Source: Sphingobacterium sp. UBA5670
Lineage (GTDB): Bacteria > Bacteroidota > Bacteroidia > Sphingobacteriales > Sphingobacteriaceae
Assembly (NCBI RefSeq): GCF_002420705.1
Contig: NZ_DIIM01000005.1
Span: 256,795 to 320,794, forward strand
DNA: 64,000 nucleotides
Direction of reading: 5' to 3'
The notes under the pieces: generated by a model
What the model saw: only the letters and a program-made list of their open reading frames with translations
What the model was told of the DNA's origin: nothing
The model's database searches: none
Program-made: the position numbers and the translations under genes
Shown: piece after piece, positions 49,500-58,709 of the stretch
Layout: every line of letters begins with the position of its first letter
Numbering within the stretch: position 1 is the first letter of the stretch

Positions 49500-52379
49500 T
49501 CATTCTTCTGCATCAGCCCATTTGCTAGCTTCCCGATAGAATAGGGTATAAGGGTCGCTTGGGTAAACTACTGTGTCCGGATTATGTCGAAATGGAATAT
49601 CTGGGTTGAAGATTTCCTGAAGAATATCTCGCAGGAATCTGACAAAATTTTCTTTCTGGAAAGCAAGGAATTCATCAGTCAATATTCCCTCTTTACCACT
49701 GAATAATGTCCCTTCTTCCCGCATTTTACGGGCGACATAGAGATGAGGTTCGAGTTGTTTTCTTCCTGTCTTTTGTTCGAATACATAGGCATAGAATAGC
49801 GTCTGCACCATGGCTTTATTTTCGGTATTTGGCGCAAATACCTGATCGATTTCTTTAAATATGATCGAATCCCCTCCTGTTTTGTAATCGACAATTCTAC
49901 TGATAATGCGGTCGTCGTGTGTTATGACCTCGTCTACACGGTCAATGATACCGTAAAGTGTGACCTGTTGTTCTTCTCCATTGATTTGAAGGCGGAAAGG
50001 CAATATATAGTCGTTATCATTCTCGAGTTCGATAATCCGAAAGGCTTTGTAGTTGTTGATGTCATATTCGAGATACATCTTGACATACTCGCAGGCAATC
50101 TTCAGCATGATCCGCTGCAGGCTGTTTAAATCATGTGTTGTCTTTAATTCGACCTGATATTGAATGCCGATTTCACGAATGACATGTGCCTCTATCTTGT
50201 CGATCTGCCCTTGCAGGATACTCGTCGTTGTAAAGTCCTGTTGCCCCTTGAAAGGTAGGAATATCTTCTCCATTACATTATGAATGACTGTTCCCAGTTT
50301 ATTCATCTCAAATTCCTGGGAGATCGAAGGTGGTTCTTTGATGTTGGCGATATGTTTCAGGAAAAACTGCAAAGGAGATTGTAGGTATGTCGTAAGTGCT
50401 GTTGCCGATATCTTTTTCTGGTTAATGATAAAGTCCTGATACATCTTTTCCCAGACTTCGCCACGTTTCTCGATAACAATTTCTTGAGCTTTATCTGCAA
50501 ATTGGATGGTCTGCTGCTGAATTCTTCTGTCAAATTTAAAATTGCTTTCAAATTCCAACTGTTTGATAAAGCGACTTTCTTCACCCGTTGAGCTCTCGTC
50601 AACCAAGCCATTGTAGAAAATATGTATTCCTTCACTGTATTGAAAATGGCGATAAAATAAATAGGCTGAAAGGGCATCTTGATTCTCCAATATAGGGAGT
50701 CCATAAGCACTTCTTAGGCTATTGGGTATGAAGGTAGGTGAGTTGGAAGTCTTGGGAAGAATGCCTTCGTTTGCTCCTAGGATATAGACATTGTCAAAAT
50801 TTAAACAACGACTTTCCAAGAGACCCATTATTTGGATGCCTTCGAGCGGATCACCTTCTATGGCCGAATTTATTGGAGCAATGGCTTTTTTGATCAAGCC
50901 GATCTGAAAGCTGATGCTTAAAGGAGCTACGGTTTCAAAACCTAAAAGTAGCTGGTTTAGCGTTTTCTTGGTCTCGATCAGGAGGTTGTTGTCAATTTGG
51001 CGGATTCGCTCCTGGGAAGAGATGCTGTAGAGCAGATTTTCGACGAGCTGAATAAGTGATGGTATCAGATGGGCCGAACTGTCTATGGGAACAAAAAATT
51101 GGGGCAAAGCGCTCTCGAAATGAAGTTCTTCCAAAGCGATCTCAAATAACTGTTTGTCGGCGATTTCCCGTTGAATCTGCAGCTTATCTGCCAATGGAAC
51201 CATTGTCAGCGGATGATTGATGAAAGTCTCGATAACCTGATAGGAGATCTTTCGCCGTTTGAACTGTGATATTTCCAAATGCACCTCCATCCATAAGTCC
51301 AGTATGCCATAAATTGGAGATTGCGTCAGTGGATAACCCGTCGTGATATTGGGTTTTACGTCCGGCAGGCTTTGCAGCAAAGGTACCAGCAGGTTTTCAT
51401 CGGCCAACAGGATAGCGGAAGTCTGTTCCGTGTTGTTGTGCTGTTCGAGGATATCATACAGCAATTTTGTCTGGCTTATTCTCCCCGTACTCGCATATAG
51501 ATTGACGGTGGATTTTCTATTTCCAATAATATTAGGGGTATCACCCAGTGCATTGACCAAGCCTGTCTGAAAGATGTTGCGACGAATAAAGAGGCCTGCT
51601 TCCTGCATGTTGTCTTCTAGGTAATAAGCGTCTGCATCGAAGTAGAATAATGCGCGGCCTTGATCCTGCCATTGTCTGAATAACTTCGCTTCGGCCTTAT
51701 TCAATGCATTAAACCCGACAAACAGGATGTGCTGAAAAGAAGATGCAAATTGCTGATTTGTAGCCTTGCCTTCAACCAGGTCGCGGTAAATTGTTGGATA
51801 ATTGGTTTGCCCTTCTGCTTTAAGTTTTTCTTTGAAACGATCGTATAGAAAGGGCAATCTTTTCCAGAGCTGCAGAAAGCGTTCTTGGACCCCACTATGC
51901 CCAGCAATAGAAAAGGACTGCCAAAACTGACGGATAAATCCTTGCTGTTCTTGCGTGAGATGTTGAAAAGCAATATCAATTTTGGTATTGTCATAAAGTT
52001 CTAAATAGATCTGCTCGATGGGGACGAGATCATAATCCAGCTGGCCGAAGTCGCTCAATATAATTTCTGCAATTGGATAAAATTCTTCCAATGTTTCCGG
52101 CTGTTTGCCTTCTGCGATCAATAGCTCATTATGAATATTAAAAAGATGGAAAAATTGTGCTAGAGGACTTGCTTCAGTATCGTCGGTCGAAAGTCTGAAA
52201 AATTCCTGAATTGTAAAAAACTGAGGTGACCAAATGGCCTGCCCGTACACTTCAGAAAGATGTTTTTTGAGGTAGGTAATCGGCCGTTTATTATTAAACA
52301 CGATGGCAATCTCACTCAGATCGTTCCCAAAACGTTTTTGAATGTCTGCTGCTACTAATTTTAGAAAGGCTGTCTGCAT
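49500..52379 (-). CDS. AddB-like PD-(D/E)XK nuclease-helicase subunit
   Basis: A 959-aa protein paired with the AddA-like helicase. The C-terminal nuclease core is seen as RIVDYKTGGD near residue 830. The N-terminal region is helicase-like but has no Walker A, and the four cysteines of the B. subtilis AddB Fe-S cluster are not evident near the C terminus. Together with the upstream gene it is expected to process DNA double-strand breaks for recombination. The two genes are 7 nt apart. Confidence 0.88.
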   Translation of the reverse strand: MQTAFLKLVAADIQKRFGNDLSEIAIVFNNKRPITYLKKHLSEVYGQAIWSPQFFTIQEFFRLSTDDTEASPLAQFFHLFNIHNELLIAEGKQPETLEEFYPIAEIILSDFGQLDYDLVPIEQIYLELYDNTKIDIAFQHLTQEQQGFIRQFWQSFSIAGHSGVQERFLQLWKRLPFLYDRFKEKLKAEGQTNYPTIYRDLVEGKATNQQFASSFQHILFVGFNALNKAEAKLFRQWQDQGRALFYFDADAYYLEDNMQEAGLFIRRNIFQTGLVNALGDTPNIIGNRKSTVNLYASTGRISQTKLLYDILEQHNNTEQTSAILLADENLLVPLLQSLPDVKPNITTGYPLTQSPIYGILDLWMEVHLEISQFKRRKISYQVIETFINHPLTMVPLADKLQIQREIADKQLFEIALEELHFESALPQFFVPIDSSAHLIPSLIQLVENLLYSISSQERIRQIDNNLLIETKKTLNQLLLGFETVAPLSISFQIGLIKKAIAPINSAIEGDPLEGIQIMGLLESRCLNFDNVYILGANEGILPKTSNSPTFIPNSLRSAYGLPILENQDALSAYLFYRHFQYSEGIHIFYNGLVDESSTGEESRFIKQLEFESNFKFDRRIQQQTIQFADKAQEIVIEKRGEVWEKMYQDFIINQKKISATALTTYLQSPLQFFLKHIANIKEPPSISQEFEMNKLGTVIHNVMEKIFLPFKGQQDFTTTSILQGQIDKIEAHVIREIGIQYQVELKTTHDLNSLQRIMLKIACEYVKMYLEYDINNYKAFRIIELENDNDYILPFRLQINGEEQQVTLYGIIDRVDEVITHDDRIISRIVDYKTGGDSIIFKEIDQVFAPNTENKAMVQTLFYAYVFEQKTGRKQLEPHLYVARKMREEGTLFSGKEGILTDEFLAFQKENFVRFLRDILQEIFNPDIPFRHNPDTVVYPSDPYTLFYREASKWADAEE

Positions 52380-52386
52380 CGTGCTA

Positions 52387-55300
52387 TTATTTTACTTCAG
52401 TTAATTGATTTGATTTCGCGTAATAGAGAAAGGCTTTAACATTGTTGTAGCCTAGGTTCTCTAAATTCTTTTTATAGTTGTCGACTTGATACTTATGTCC
52501 GATATAGTCTGTTTGTGTAAACTTGAAATCCAGAACGATTGTTTCTTCTTCTGAGGTGAAGACTTTATCGGGACGGATGGTCTCACCTTTGGCGGTAATG
52601 ATACTCGCCTCGTTCCAGATCTTATAGTTTCCGGTAAGCCATTTATTGATCATGGGGTGTTTCCAGATCTGATTGATCTCTTGCATGAGAAAGGGTTCTT
52701 CCTCTTTGGAGAGAATACCTTCTTGGATCAGTTGGCGGACAAGTTTATGGATATCTTCTTCCTTTGAAATCTGAGCCATAATATCATGGGCCAATATACC
52801 GTACTGTGCGGCTTTTTCTAGCATCATGATATCATTGATGCTGCGCGAGCTCGATTTTTCTAGGGCCATTTCCAGTTCTTTGGAAATAGGATAATGGCTC
52901 AGCGAAATAATATTGTCTTTTTGAGCCTGATGTTTTTTTTGTTCGATCGTTTGGTCGATGTATACACCTTTTTCTTCCAGTGCAAACGGAGCTATCGGTG
53001 TATCCAAGACCTGGTAGAGCACATCGCTGATATATTCGTCTTTCATATCATAGCCTGTAATCTCGCCTGTCTTTTTATCAACAGTTTCTTTAAAGGACGG
53101 AGCTGTAATATAAAGGTGTTCAATTGCGCGGGTTGTTGCCACATAGAATGTATTGAGCGCATCCATGTAGTTGAACAGCATCTCTTCAAAATATTGTTTG
53201 AAAAAAACAGATTTTCCGACGGTGGAAGTATATTTAATTGGAATTTTTCCCAATTGAGCAAAGGGCGTATCTGACGTCTCGATCCAAAAATCGCCATTGA
53301 TCATGCCGTCGAGATCCCAGGAACAAAAAGGAATCATCACCACATCATAAGCTAGACCTTTTGATTTGTGGATTGTGGTTACTTCGATCGCATTAATTTC
53401 TCCGTTGGAAGGGAGCACGGCCCGATTACCATCTTCTTCCCAGAATTCCAGAAACTGTATAATTCCACGTTCGCCGTTGGTGGAGAAGGTTGAGATCATA
53501 TCTTTGAATGCGAGGAGGTAGGGGAGATGAATGTTGTCCATGGTTGTGAAACCGTAGATTTCAATGAGCTTTTCAATCAAATGAACCAAAGGCTGTTTCT
53601 GTGCCATTTCCCAGGAGTCAATCAGCGCCTCAGGGAGATAGGCTTTAAGAGCATGGATATCATTGACAGCAAATTTTAACCACGCATCCTGATCGATTGT
53701 GTTATTTTGTATATGCTGATAGAGATAGACCATTTTTGCTTTATGGATGGTATGTTTATCCGAATTATAGACTAGCGCTTTCAAAGTTTCGATCAACAAT
53801 AATACGGCATCATTACTCGCCAGTGACAGCGCATCACCGGATATGACTTCAAATGCAAGCTGCTGTTCTTTTTTGAAGTCCATGAGTTTCTGGATGACCG
53901 ATTTGGCTTGCGCATTGCTCCGCACCAGAATCCCGATCTGCTGTGCTTGATAACGCCCGCTACGGAGCCAGTCGCCTATTTTTTGACATAGTTGTACAAG
54001 CGATTCCTCAATAACCTGGTTTCTTCTGTAACGCCCATCAGTAACGGGGATGTAGGAGATCTCAATGGATCCTAATTGGTCAAGGTTTCCTTTTTTATGT
54101 TTAGGGACTTCCTGTTGGCTGTTTTCATAAGCTTTGACAAGCATCTGATCATTGCCAGAAGAAACCCACCACTGTTTACCTTCTTCATCAAGGCTTTCGA
54201 ACACTTTTTCATTCAGTACCTGTTGCAGGTGTTGGGGAATACTGCTAAACAGATAATTGTTTAATTGAATGATATTCGGAAGACTTCTAAAATTGGTGTC
54301 GAGACTTCCGTTTTCGATAAAAGTCGTTTTGCCATGCTCATCCAGGTGAAAGGCCTGGCCAACCTGTTGCTCGACCTGTTGCAGGAGGATACGCCAATCG
54401 CCGTTCCGCCAGCGGTAGATACTTTGTTTGACATCACCTACAATCAGGTGTTCGCTGACTGTGCCTTTGGCATCTGCTAATGCATTGATCAATAGCGGGC
54501 TGTAGTTTTTCCATTGGATCCGCGAGGTATCCTGAAATTCGTCGAACAAAAAGTAGTTGAAGCGATTGCCGATTTTCTCCCAGATAAATGTGGGATCACT
54601 ATTTTCATCCAGTCCGAGTTTATTTAATAGAATCTGCGAGTCGGAAATTAATTGAGCCCCATTGTCCCGCCGCCACTGTGTCAGTAAGTCGCTCATTTCC
54701 TTGAGCAAGCGTAAGTAATAGAGATTGTTCTGTACTGCTTGATAGGCAATATAAGCCGACAGGTTATCGTGTAGCTTTTGGAAAGATGCCAGGATGGGGC
54801 TAAGTGCTGCGATAAGATCATGGCGTATATTTTTGTCACTATCCGTAAATGCATCTTCATTGTCGATTAACTGGAGGTATTTTTCTAATATCTTGGCAAT
54901 TTCGGAAGCACTCAGTTTTTCCGTTCTTTTGTTGGTTTTGCTAGCGGATATTATTTTATTGCGTGATTTACCCTTCAGTTCACTTTCGGAGATATTGAAC
55001 TTCTTAAAGGTTTCACTAAATGCTTCAATCGTCATAGAGAGCGCTTCGGTGAAGGAGTTTATCTTCTGTTCAACCTCCTGATTAAGGAGATTAAAGACTT
55101 CCTTTGGATTGGCGGAGTTGATGTAACCATCAAATTCTTGGAAATTTTCAGAAAAAATAAGGCTTGCCAGACCCATTAATTGTTGGCGGTAGTTCCAATT
55201 TTCATTTTTTGCTATTTTCTTTTCCGCATAGGCAATAATCCAATCCAGGAGATCGGGGCGTTCATCCAGCAATTGATTCAGCATGACTGTGAGGTCATTT

Positions 55301-55737
55301 TTCACTTTATTGACATTCATTTCAATCTTATAAGCTGCATCAAGATTGAGTTCATAAGTAAATGCACGAATGACTTTTTGAGAAAAACCATCGATTGTAC
55401 TGATCGTAAAATGACTGTAGTCATGTAGAATACGACGATAGACCCGATAAGCTTTCTCTTGTACGAGATGCGGATTCCAATCGGGCTGCTGCTCGAGTAA
55501 AAGCTTTCTGAAATCTTCAATTTTAGCGCTGGCATTGCCTGTTGCCAAACCATGGAGTACCGAAAGTATACGTTCCTTCATCTCCGCAGTTGCCTTGTTG
55601 GTGAATGTTACAGCCAAAATCTCTTTATAGCTATTCTCGTTGGAAAGCAGGAGAGTGAGATAGTGTAAAGTCAAGCTAAAGGTTTTTCCCGAACCGGCCG
55701 AAGCTTTAAGTATTTTTAATGGCGCAACAGATTTCAT
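52387..55737 (-). CDS. AddA/RecB-like UvrD-family helicase-nuclease
   Basis: A 1116-aa protein. Walker A ASAGSGKT (about 12-19), Walker B and the QDTSRIQ region (FLFDEFQDTS), GDVKQSIYRWRNGD, and a C-terminal RecB-type nuclease with IVLDFKF (Asp1070, Lys1072). It unwinds and degrades DNA at breaks. The ATG at 55737 (MKSVAPLKILKASAGSGKT) is preferred; an upstream start would add 23 hydrophobic residues foreign to the family. Confidence 0.93.
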   Translation of the reverse strand: MKSVAPLKILKASAGSGKTFSLTLHYLTLLLSNENSYKEILAVTFTNKATAEMKERILSVLHGLATGNASAKIEDFRKLLLEQQPDWNPHLVQEKAYRVYRRILHDYSHFTISTIDGFSQKVIRAFTYELNLDAAYKIEMNVNKVKNDLTVMLNQLLDERPDLLDWIIAYAEKKIAKNENWNYRQQLMGLASLIFSENFQEFDGYINSANPKEVFNLLNQEVEQKINSFTEALSMTIEAFSETFKKFNISESELKGKSRNKIISASKTNKRTEKLSASEIAKILEKYLQLIDNEDAFTDSDKNIRHDLIAALSPILASFQKLHDNLSAYIAYQAVQNNLYYLRLLKEMSDLLTQWRRDNGAQLISDSQILLNKLGLDENSDPTFIWEKIGNRFNYFLFDEFQDTSRIQWKNYSPLLINALADAKGTVSEHLIVGDVKQSIYRWRNGDWRILLQQVEQQVGQAFHLDEHGKTTFIENGSLDTNFRSLPNIIQLNNYLFSSIPQHLQQVLNEKVFESLDEEGKQWWVSSGNDQMLVKAYENSQQEVPKHKKGNLDQLGSIEISYIPVTDGRYRRNQVIEESLVQLCQKIGDWLRSGRYQAQQIGILVRSNAQAKSVIQKLMDFKKEQQLAFEVISGDALSLASNDAVLLLIETLKALVYNSDKHTIHKAKMVYLYQHIQNNTIDQDAWLKFAVNDIHALKAYLPEALIDSWEMAQKQPLVHLIEKLIEIYGFTTMDNIHLPYLLAFKDMISTFSTNGERGIIQFLEFWEEDGNRAVLPSNGEINAIEVTTIHKSKGLAYDVVMIPFCSWDLDGMINGDFWIETSDTPFAQLGKIPIKYTSTVGKSVFFKQYFEEMLFNYMDALNTFYVATTRAIEHLYITAPSFKETVDKKTGEITGYDMKDEYISDVLYQVLDTPIAPFALEEKGVYIDQTIEQKKHQAQKDNIISLSHYPISKELEMALEKSSSRSINDIMMLEKAAQYGILAHDIMAQISKEEDIHKLVRQLIQEGILSKEEEPFLMQEINQIWKHPMINKWLTGNYKIWNEASIITAKGETIRPDKVFTSEEETIVLDFKFTQTDYIGHKYQVDNYKKNLENLGYNNVKAFLYYAKSNQLTEVK

Positions 55738-56114
55738 AGAATGAAGGTATAAAGTAAAAAGTGAATTGGCAAAAATGTCGAAGACAATTTGGCTGGCAAA
55801 ATACACAAGCGGTTCATCCTGTTTACATTTCGTAAAATAGCCTTTTTTTTTCTGAAAGTGTCTGATCTTATTGGCCAGAAAGAACCTTCTTTTGCTTTCA
55901 TTGCTGTTGGTGTCTGCGAAGTCATGAAGGTTTTGAGGAGAAGGCCTATTTTGTACACTGATTTTTAAAGACTTATTTTAACTGCCGAATAGCAAGAACA
56001 AAACATTGGAGAACAGGGGCGGTGTGTAGCCTAAAAACGGCTAAAGAAAGAAGCTAACTCTGTCGTTTTCAGTGAAGTTTTATTAAATAATAATGATGAT
56101 TAAAAAAAAATAAC
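55738..56114. other. Gene-free region between addA-like and rpsP
   Basis: About 380 nt of divergent intergenic DNA. TAGCC-TAAAAAC-GGCTA (about 56027-56043) is the only hairpin seen. No ORF of note. Confidence 0.5.
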
Positions 56115-56122
56115 TATCTTTG
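56115..56122 (+). promoter_or_regulatory. -7 element of rpsP
   Basis: TATCTTTG matches TAnnTTTG; the transcript would start near 56127. No clear -33 TTTG. Confidence 0.45.
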
Positions 56123-56125
56123 CGT

Positions 56126-56149
56126 CCCCTCTAGCATGAAGCTCGGGGG
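56126..56149 (+). promoter_or_regulatory. GC-rich hairpin at the rpsP 5' leader
   Basis: CCCCTCTAGC-ATGAA-GCTCGGGGG can pair over about 9 positions (one mismatch, one G-T). It would sit at the extreme 5' end of the rpsP mRNA, a place for a stability element or autogenous S16 control. Confidence 0.45.
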
Positions 56150-56180
56150 ATATGTTGAATACATAAAATAAAATTAAAAA

Positions 56181-56702
56181 ATGGCAACTAAAATCAGATT
56201 GCAAAGACACGGTAAAAAAGGACGTCCTTTTTACCACGTAGTCGTAGCGGATTCTCGCGCTCCACGTGACGGTAAATTCATCGAACGTATTGGTTCATAC
56301 AACCCAAACACAAATCCAGCAACTATCGTTTTGGATTTTGAAAAAGCTTTGGATTGGATGAATAAAGGTGCTCAACCAACTGACACAGCTCGTGCTATCC
56401 TTTCTTACAAAGGTGTTCTTTACAAGAAACACTTGCAAGGTGGTGTGAAAAAAGGTGCTTTTGATGAAGCTGCTGCTGAAGCTAAATTTACAGCTTGGAC
56501 TGAAGCTAATGATGCAAGAATCTCTGGTAAAAAAGATGGTTTAGCACAAACTAAAGCTGAAGCTAAAAAAGCTGCTTTAGTAGCTGAAGCTAAGAAAAAA
56601 GAAGAAAAAGCTGCTGCTGTAGCTGCTAAAAATGCTCCTGTAGCGGAAGAAACTGCTGCTGAAGAGACTGAAGCTCCTGCATCAGAAGAAACTGAAGGTT
56701 AA
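56181..56702 (+). CDS. rpsP: 30S ribosomal protein S16
   Basis: A 173-aa S16. Residues 1-85 are the conserved domain (IRLQRHGKKGRPFYHVVVADSRAPRDG); the rest is an Ala/Glu/Lys-rich extension (KKAALVAEAKKKEEKAAAVAAKNAP) common in Bacteroidota but absent in E. coli S16 (82 aa). A hairpin in the leader and a terminator after the gene separate it from rimM. Confidence 0.97.
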   Translation: MATKIRLQRHGKKGRPFYHVVVADSRAPRDGKFIERIGSYNPNTNPATIVLDFEKALDWMNKGAQPTDTARAILSYKGVLYKKHLQGGVKKGAFDEAAAEAKFTAWTEANDARISGKKDGLAQTKAEAKKAALVAEAKKKEEKAAAVAAKNAPVAEETAAEETEAPASEETEG

Positions 56703-56725
56703 TTCTTTCATAAAGTATTCGAGAA

Positions 56726-56755
56726 AGCCGACTCAATCTTGAGCCGGCTTTTTTT
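56726..56755 (+). terminator. Intrinsic terminator after rpsP
   Basis: AGCCGACTCAA / TTGAGCCGGCT (one mismatch) with a TC loop, then TTTTTTT. Confidence 0.85.
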
Positions 56756-56821
56756 GAAACAGCCAATAGGCAAATGGTTTGCCAAATCATGTCTCACATC
56801 TAATTGCTAAATACGAAAAAT

Positions 56822-57346
56822 ATGACTATTGATCAAAGCTTTTACATCGGTTATGTCAGTAAAACAAGAGGTCTTAAAGGAGAGGTACAATTGTTTTTTG
56901 AATTCGAGGAATACGAGAGCCTGGATATGGATGTTGTCTTCGTAGAAGTGAACAAAAAGCTTGTTCCCTATTTTGTTGATACGATTAAATTTCAAAAAAA
57001 TAGTACAGCTTATGTGACATTTGAGGATGTCGATCATATCGATAAGGCTCAGGTGCTCGTTCGTAAAAAATTATATCTTTCTAAAGATAAAATGCCTGAG
57101 CGCGATCCAGATGATTTTAGGTATACTGATTTAATCGGTTTTTTAGTGATCGATGAAAGCCATGGTGAACTGGGTGAAATAACAGATGTTCAGGAATTTC
57201 CGCAACAATTTGTCGCTACAGTCGATATGGATGGCAAAGAACTGATGTTCCCTTTATCGGACGATTTAATCTTAGGAATCGATGGTGAAGAGCAGATCAT
57301 TGAAGTCGAACTGCCAGAGGGTTTGGTGGATCTCTATAAAGAATAA
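56822..57346 (+). CDS. rimM: Ribosome maturation factor RimM
   Basis: A 174-aa assembly factor for the 30S head. GYVSKTRGLKGEVQLFFEF is the N-terminal RimM motif, and DLIGFLVIDESHGELGEI starts the PRC-barrel half. The ATG at 56822 gives the normal N terminus. It follows rpsP but behind a terminator, so it may have its own weak promoter or use read-through. Confidence 0.95.
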   Translation: MTIDQSFYIGYVSKTRGLKGEVQLFFEFEEYESLDMDVVFVEVNKKLVPYFVDTIKFQKNSTAYVTFEDVDHIDKAQVLVRKKLYLSKDKMPERDPDDFRYTDLIGFLVIDESHGELGEITDVQEFPQQFVATVDMDGKELMFPLSDDLILGIDGEEQIIEVELPEGLVDLYKE

Positions 57347-57450
57347 GCTATCCCCGAGCTTATTCAAATGAATAACGATATACTATAACTATTGCAGTAA
57401 TTTCTTATCTTGGTTCGTGTATTATTATTGGCCATAATTATTAATTGATT

Positions 57451-58302
57451 TTGAAAGCGTTATTACTGCTGCTATTCACATTTTCGTTGTCTTCTTGTGT
57501 TTTCTTTGGAAAGAAAAAGGAGTTTCCTGAAGGCAATTACCAAATGATATTGGGTTATTCAAATGAAGAGTATCGTAAATTAAAAAGCGAATCTCCCCAA
57601 AATGTGGAGGCAGATACCTATGGTAATGATCCTACTATATACCGATCCTTTCTCTCACTTCATGATAAAGACGAGTTTGTCATGGCGATCGATGATATCT
57701 TACTTTTCGGCAAGTATAGATTCAATGGAGATCGATTAGAATTGACTGATGAGAAAAAAGGCAGCGTCGCATTGGATATTATTAAGGTAAAAGATGGTTT
57801 TGTTCAGCTGAGAGGTGATTTTTCACAGTTTAACTCAGCACGTGTCCCCACTACCGAAAGACTTTATATCAATTTTGCGTTAGATAAAACCCTTGTTCGG
57901 GAGACGCCCAGTAAATTTGATAGCCAAGTGAATCTCTGGCGGAACGCGCCTGTAAAATCAGAAAATGAAAAGGAGATAAAAGCCAGAGCATTGAATTTTG
58001 TAGATTATTCTATCGCTTATTTCCAGCATATATCGAGTTCTGGTACACATCACGATTATCGAATGGATGGTGTTGAATCGCCAATTATCTATGCTGAGAA
58101 TGGTATTGTGCTCAAGGCATGGGCAGATGTTCCCGATTCTTGGAAGGAATTATTTTACAACGAACAGAATGCATTGCTCGCTTATCAATATTTATTTGAT
58201 GGTTTTAAATATGGGTCCAAAGAAGAGTACCATGTTACAGGACTCTTATTGATCACATTTTATCTCAAAAATCTACGGAATTCCTTGGCGGCTAATCTTT
58301 AG
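57451..58302 (+). CDS. Putative lipoprotein of unknown function
   Basis: About 283 aa. The lipobox LSSC in MKALLLLLFTFSLSSC predicts a lipid-anchored protein. The rest is beta-rich with no recognised domain. Only TTG codons (57445 or 57451) are available as starts, because a TAA lies just upstream; the one at 57451 gives the better signal peptide. It follows rimM by about 100 nt. Confidence 0.78.
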   Translation: MKALLLLLFTFSLSSCVFFGKKKEFPEGNYQMILGYSNEEYRKLKSESPQNVEADTYGNDPTIYRSFLSLHDKDEFVMAIDDILLFGKYRFNGDRLELTDEKKGSVALDIIKVKDGFVQLRGDFSQFNSARVPTTERLYINFALDKTLVRETPSKFDSQVNLWRNAPVKSENEKEIKARALNFVDYSIAYFQHISSSGTHHDYRMDGVESPIIYAENGIVLKAWADVPDSWKELFYNEQNALLAYQYLFDGFKYGSKEEYHVTGLLLITFYLKNLRNSLAANL

Positions 58303-58330
58303 TCACTTGTTATGGCGCATAGTCACTTGT
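58301..58330 (+). repeat. 10-bp direct repeat at the end of the lipoprotein gene
   Basis: AGTCACTTGT occurs at 58301-58310 (overlapping the TAG stop) and 58321-58330, exactly 20 bp apart; the spacers are partly alike, as in a small tandem duplication. Confidence 0.5.
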
Positions 58331-58455
58331 AATCGAGCAGTCATATCTTCCTGGTTAATGAACTTCAATCTTCAGTTTTATCCACTTCTTTAAGTCTTTT
58401 ACTTTTGGTGGAACGTAAATTCCTGTTGTTGTCTGGGAATAAACCTGAAGCCGTA

Positions 58456-58485
58456 TTTGGTGCAGTCTTTTTGTCGCTATTTTTG
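58456..58485 (+). promoter_or_regulatory. metF promoter
   Basis: TTTG (58456-58459) and TATTTTTG (58478-58485), 18 nt apart, the same spacing as in the tRNA promoter. A second TATTTTTG is at 58500-58507. Confidence 0.6.
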
Positions 58486-58539
58486 CCTTTTCGAAAAAAT
58501 ATTTTTGTCTTTTGATTTTTTAAAACGATATTAGCAACG

Positions 58540-58638
58540 CTTATAGAGAAAGGCCGAGGGACTAGACCCAGTGAAGCCTTAGCAACCTGTATTGTTCAAG
58601 GTGCTAAATTCTACCCTGCTCCAAGTGGGAAAGATAAG
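58540..58638 (+). ncRNA. SAM-I (S-box) riboswitch
   Basis: P1 is CTTAT (58540-58544) with ATAAG (58634-58638). Inside are the S-box core elements AGAGAAAGGCCGAGGGACT, CCCAGTGAAGCC, TTAGCAACC and the P3/P4 arms (AAGGTGCTAAATTCTACC, GCTCCAAGTGGGAAAGATAAG). It lies 71 nt upstream of metF, so S-adenosylmethionine should repress metF. No terminator hairpin with T-run follows. Confidence 0.93.
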
Positions 58639-58709
58639 TTACATGTAGATAAACATTCCTCGACTTGTGCGTTTCGATGTAAGCCAACCAAACTAAAAAC
58701 ATTTTTTTA

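Noticed and set aside
58301..58330. Direct repeat AGTCACTTGT as a regulatory site for metF
   Set aside because: It is more than 100 nt upstream of the metF promoter and overlaps a stop codon; a small tandem duplication explains it.
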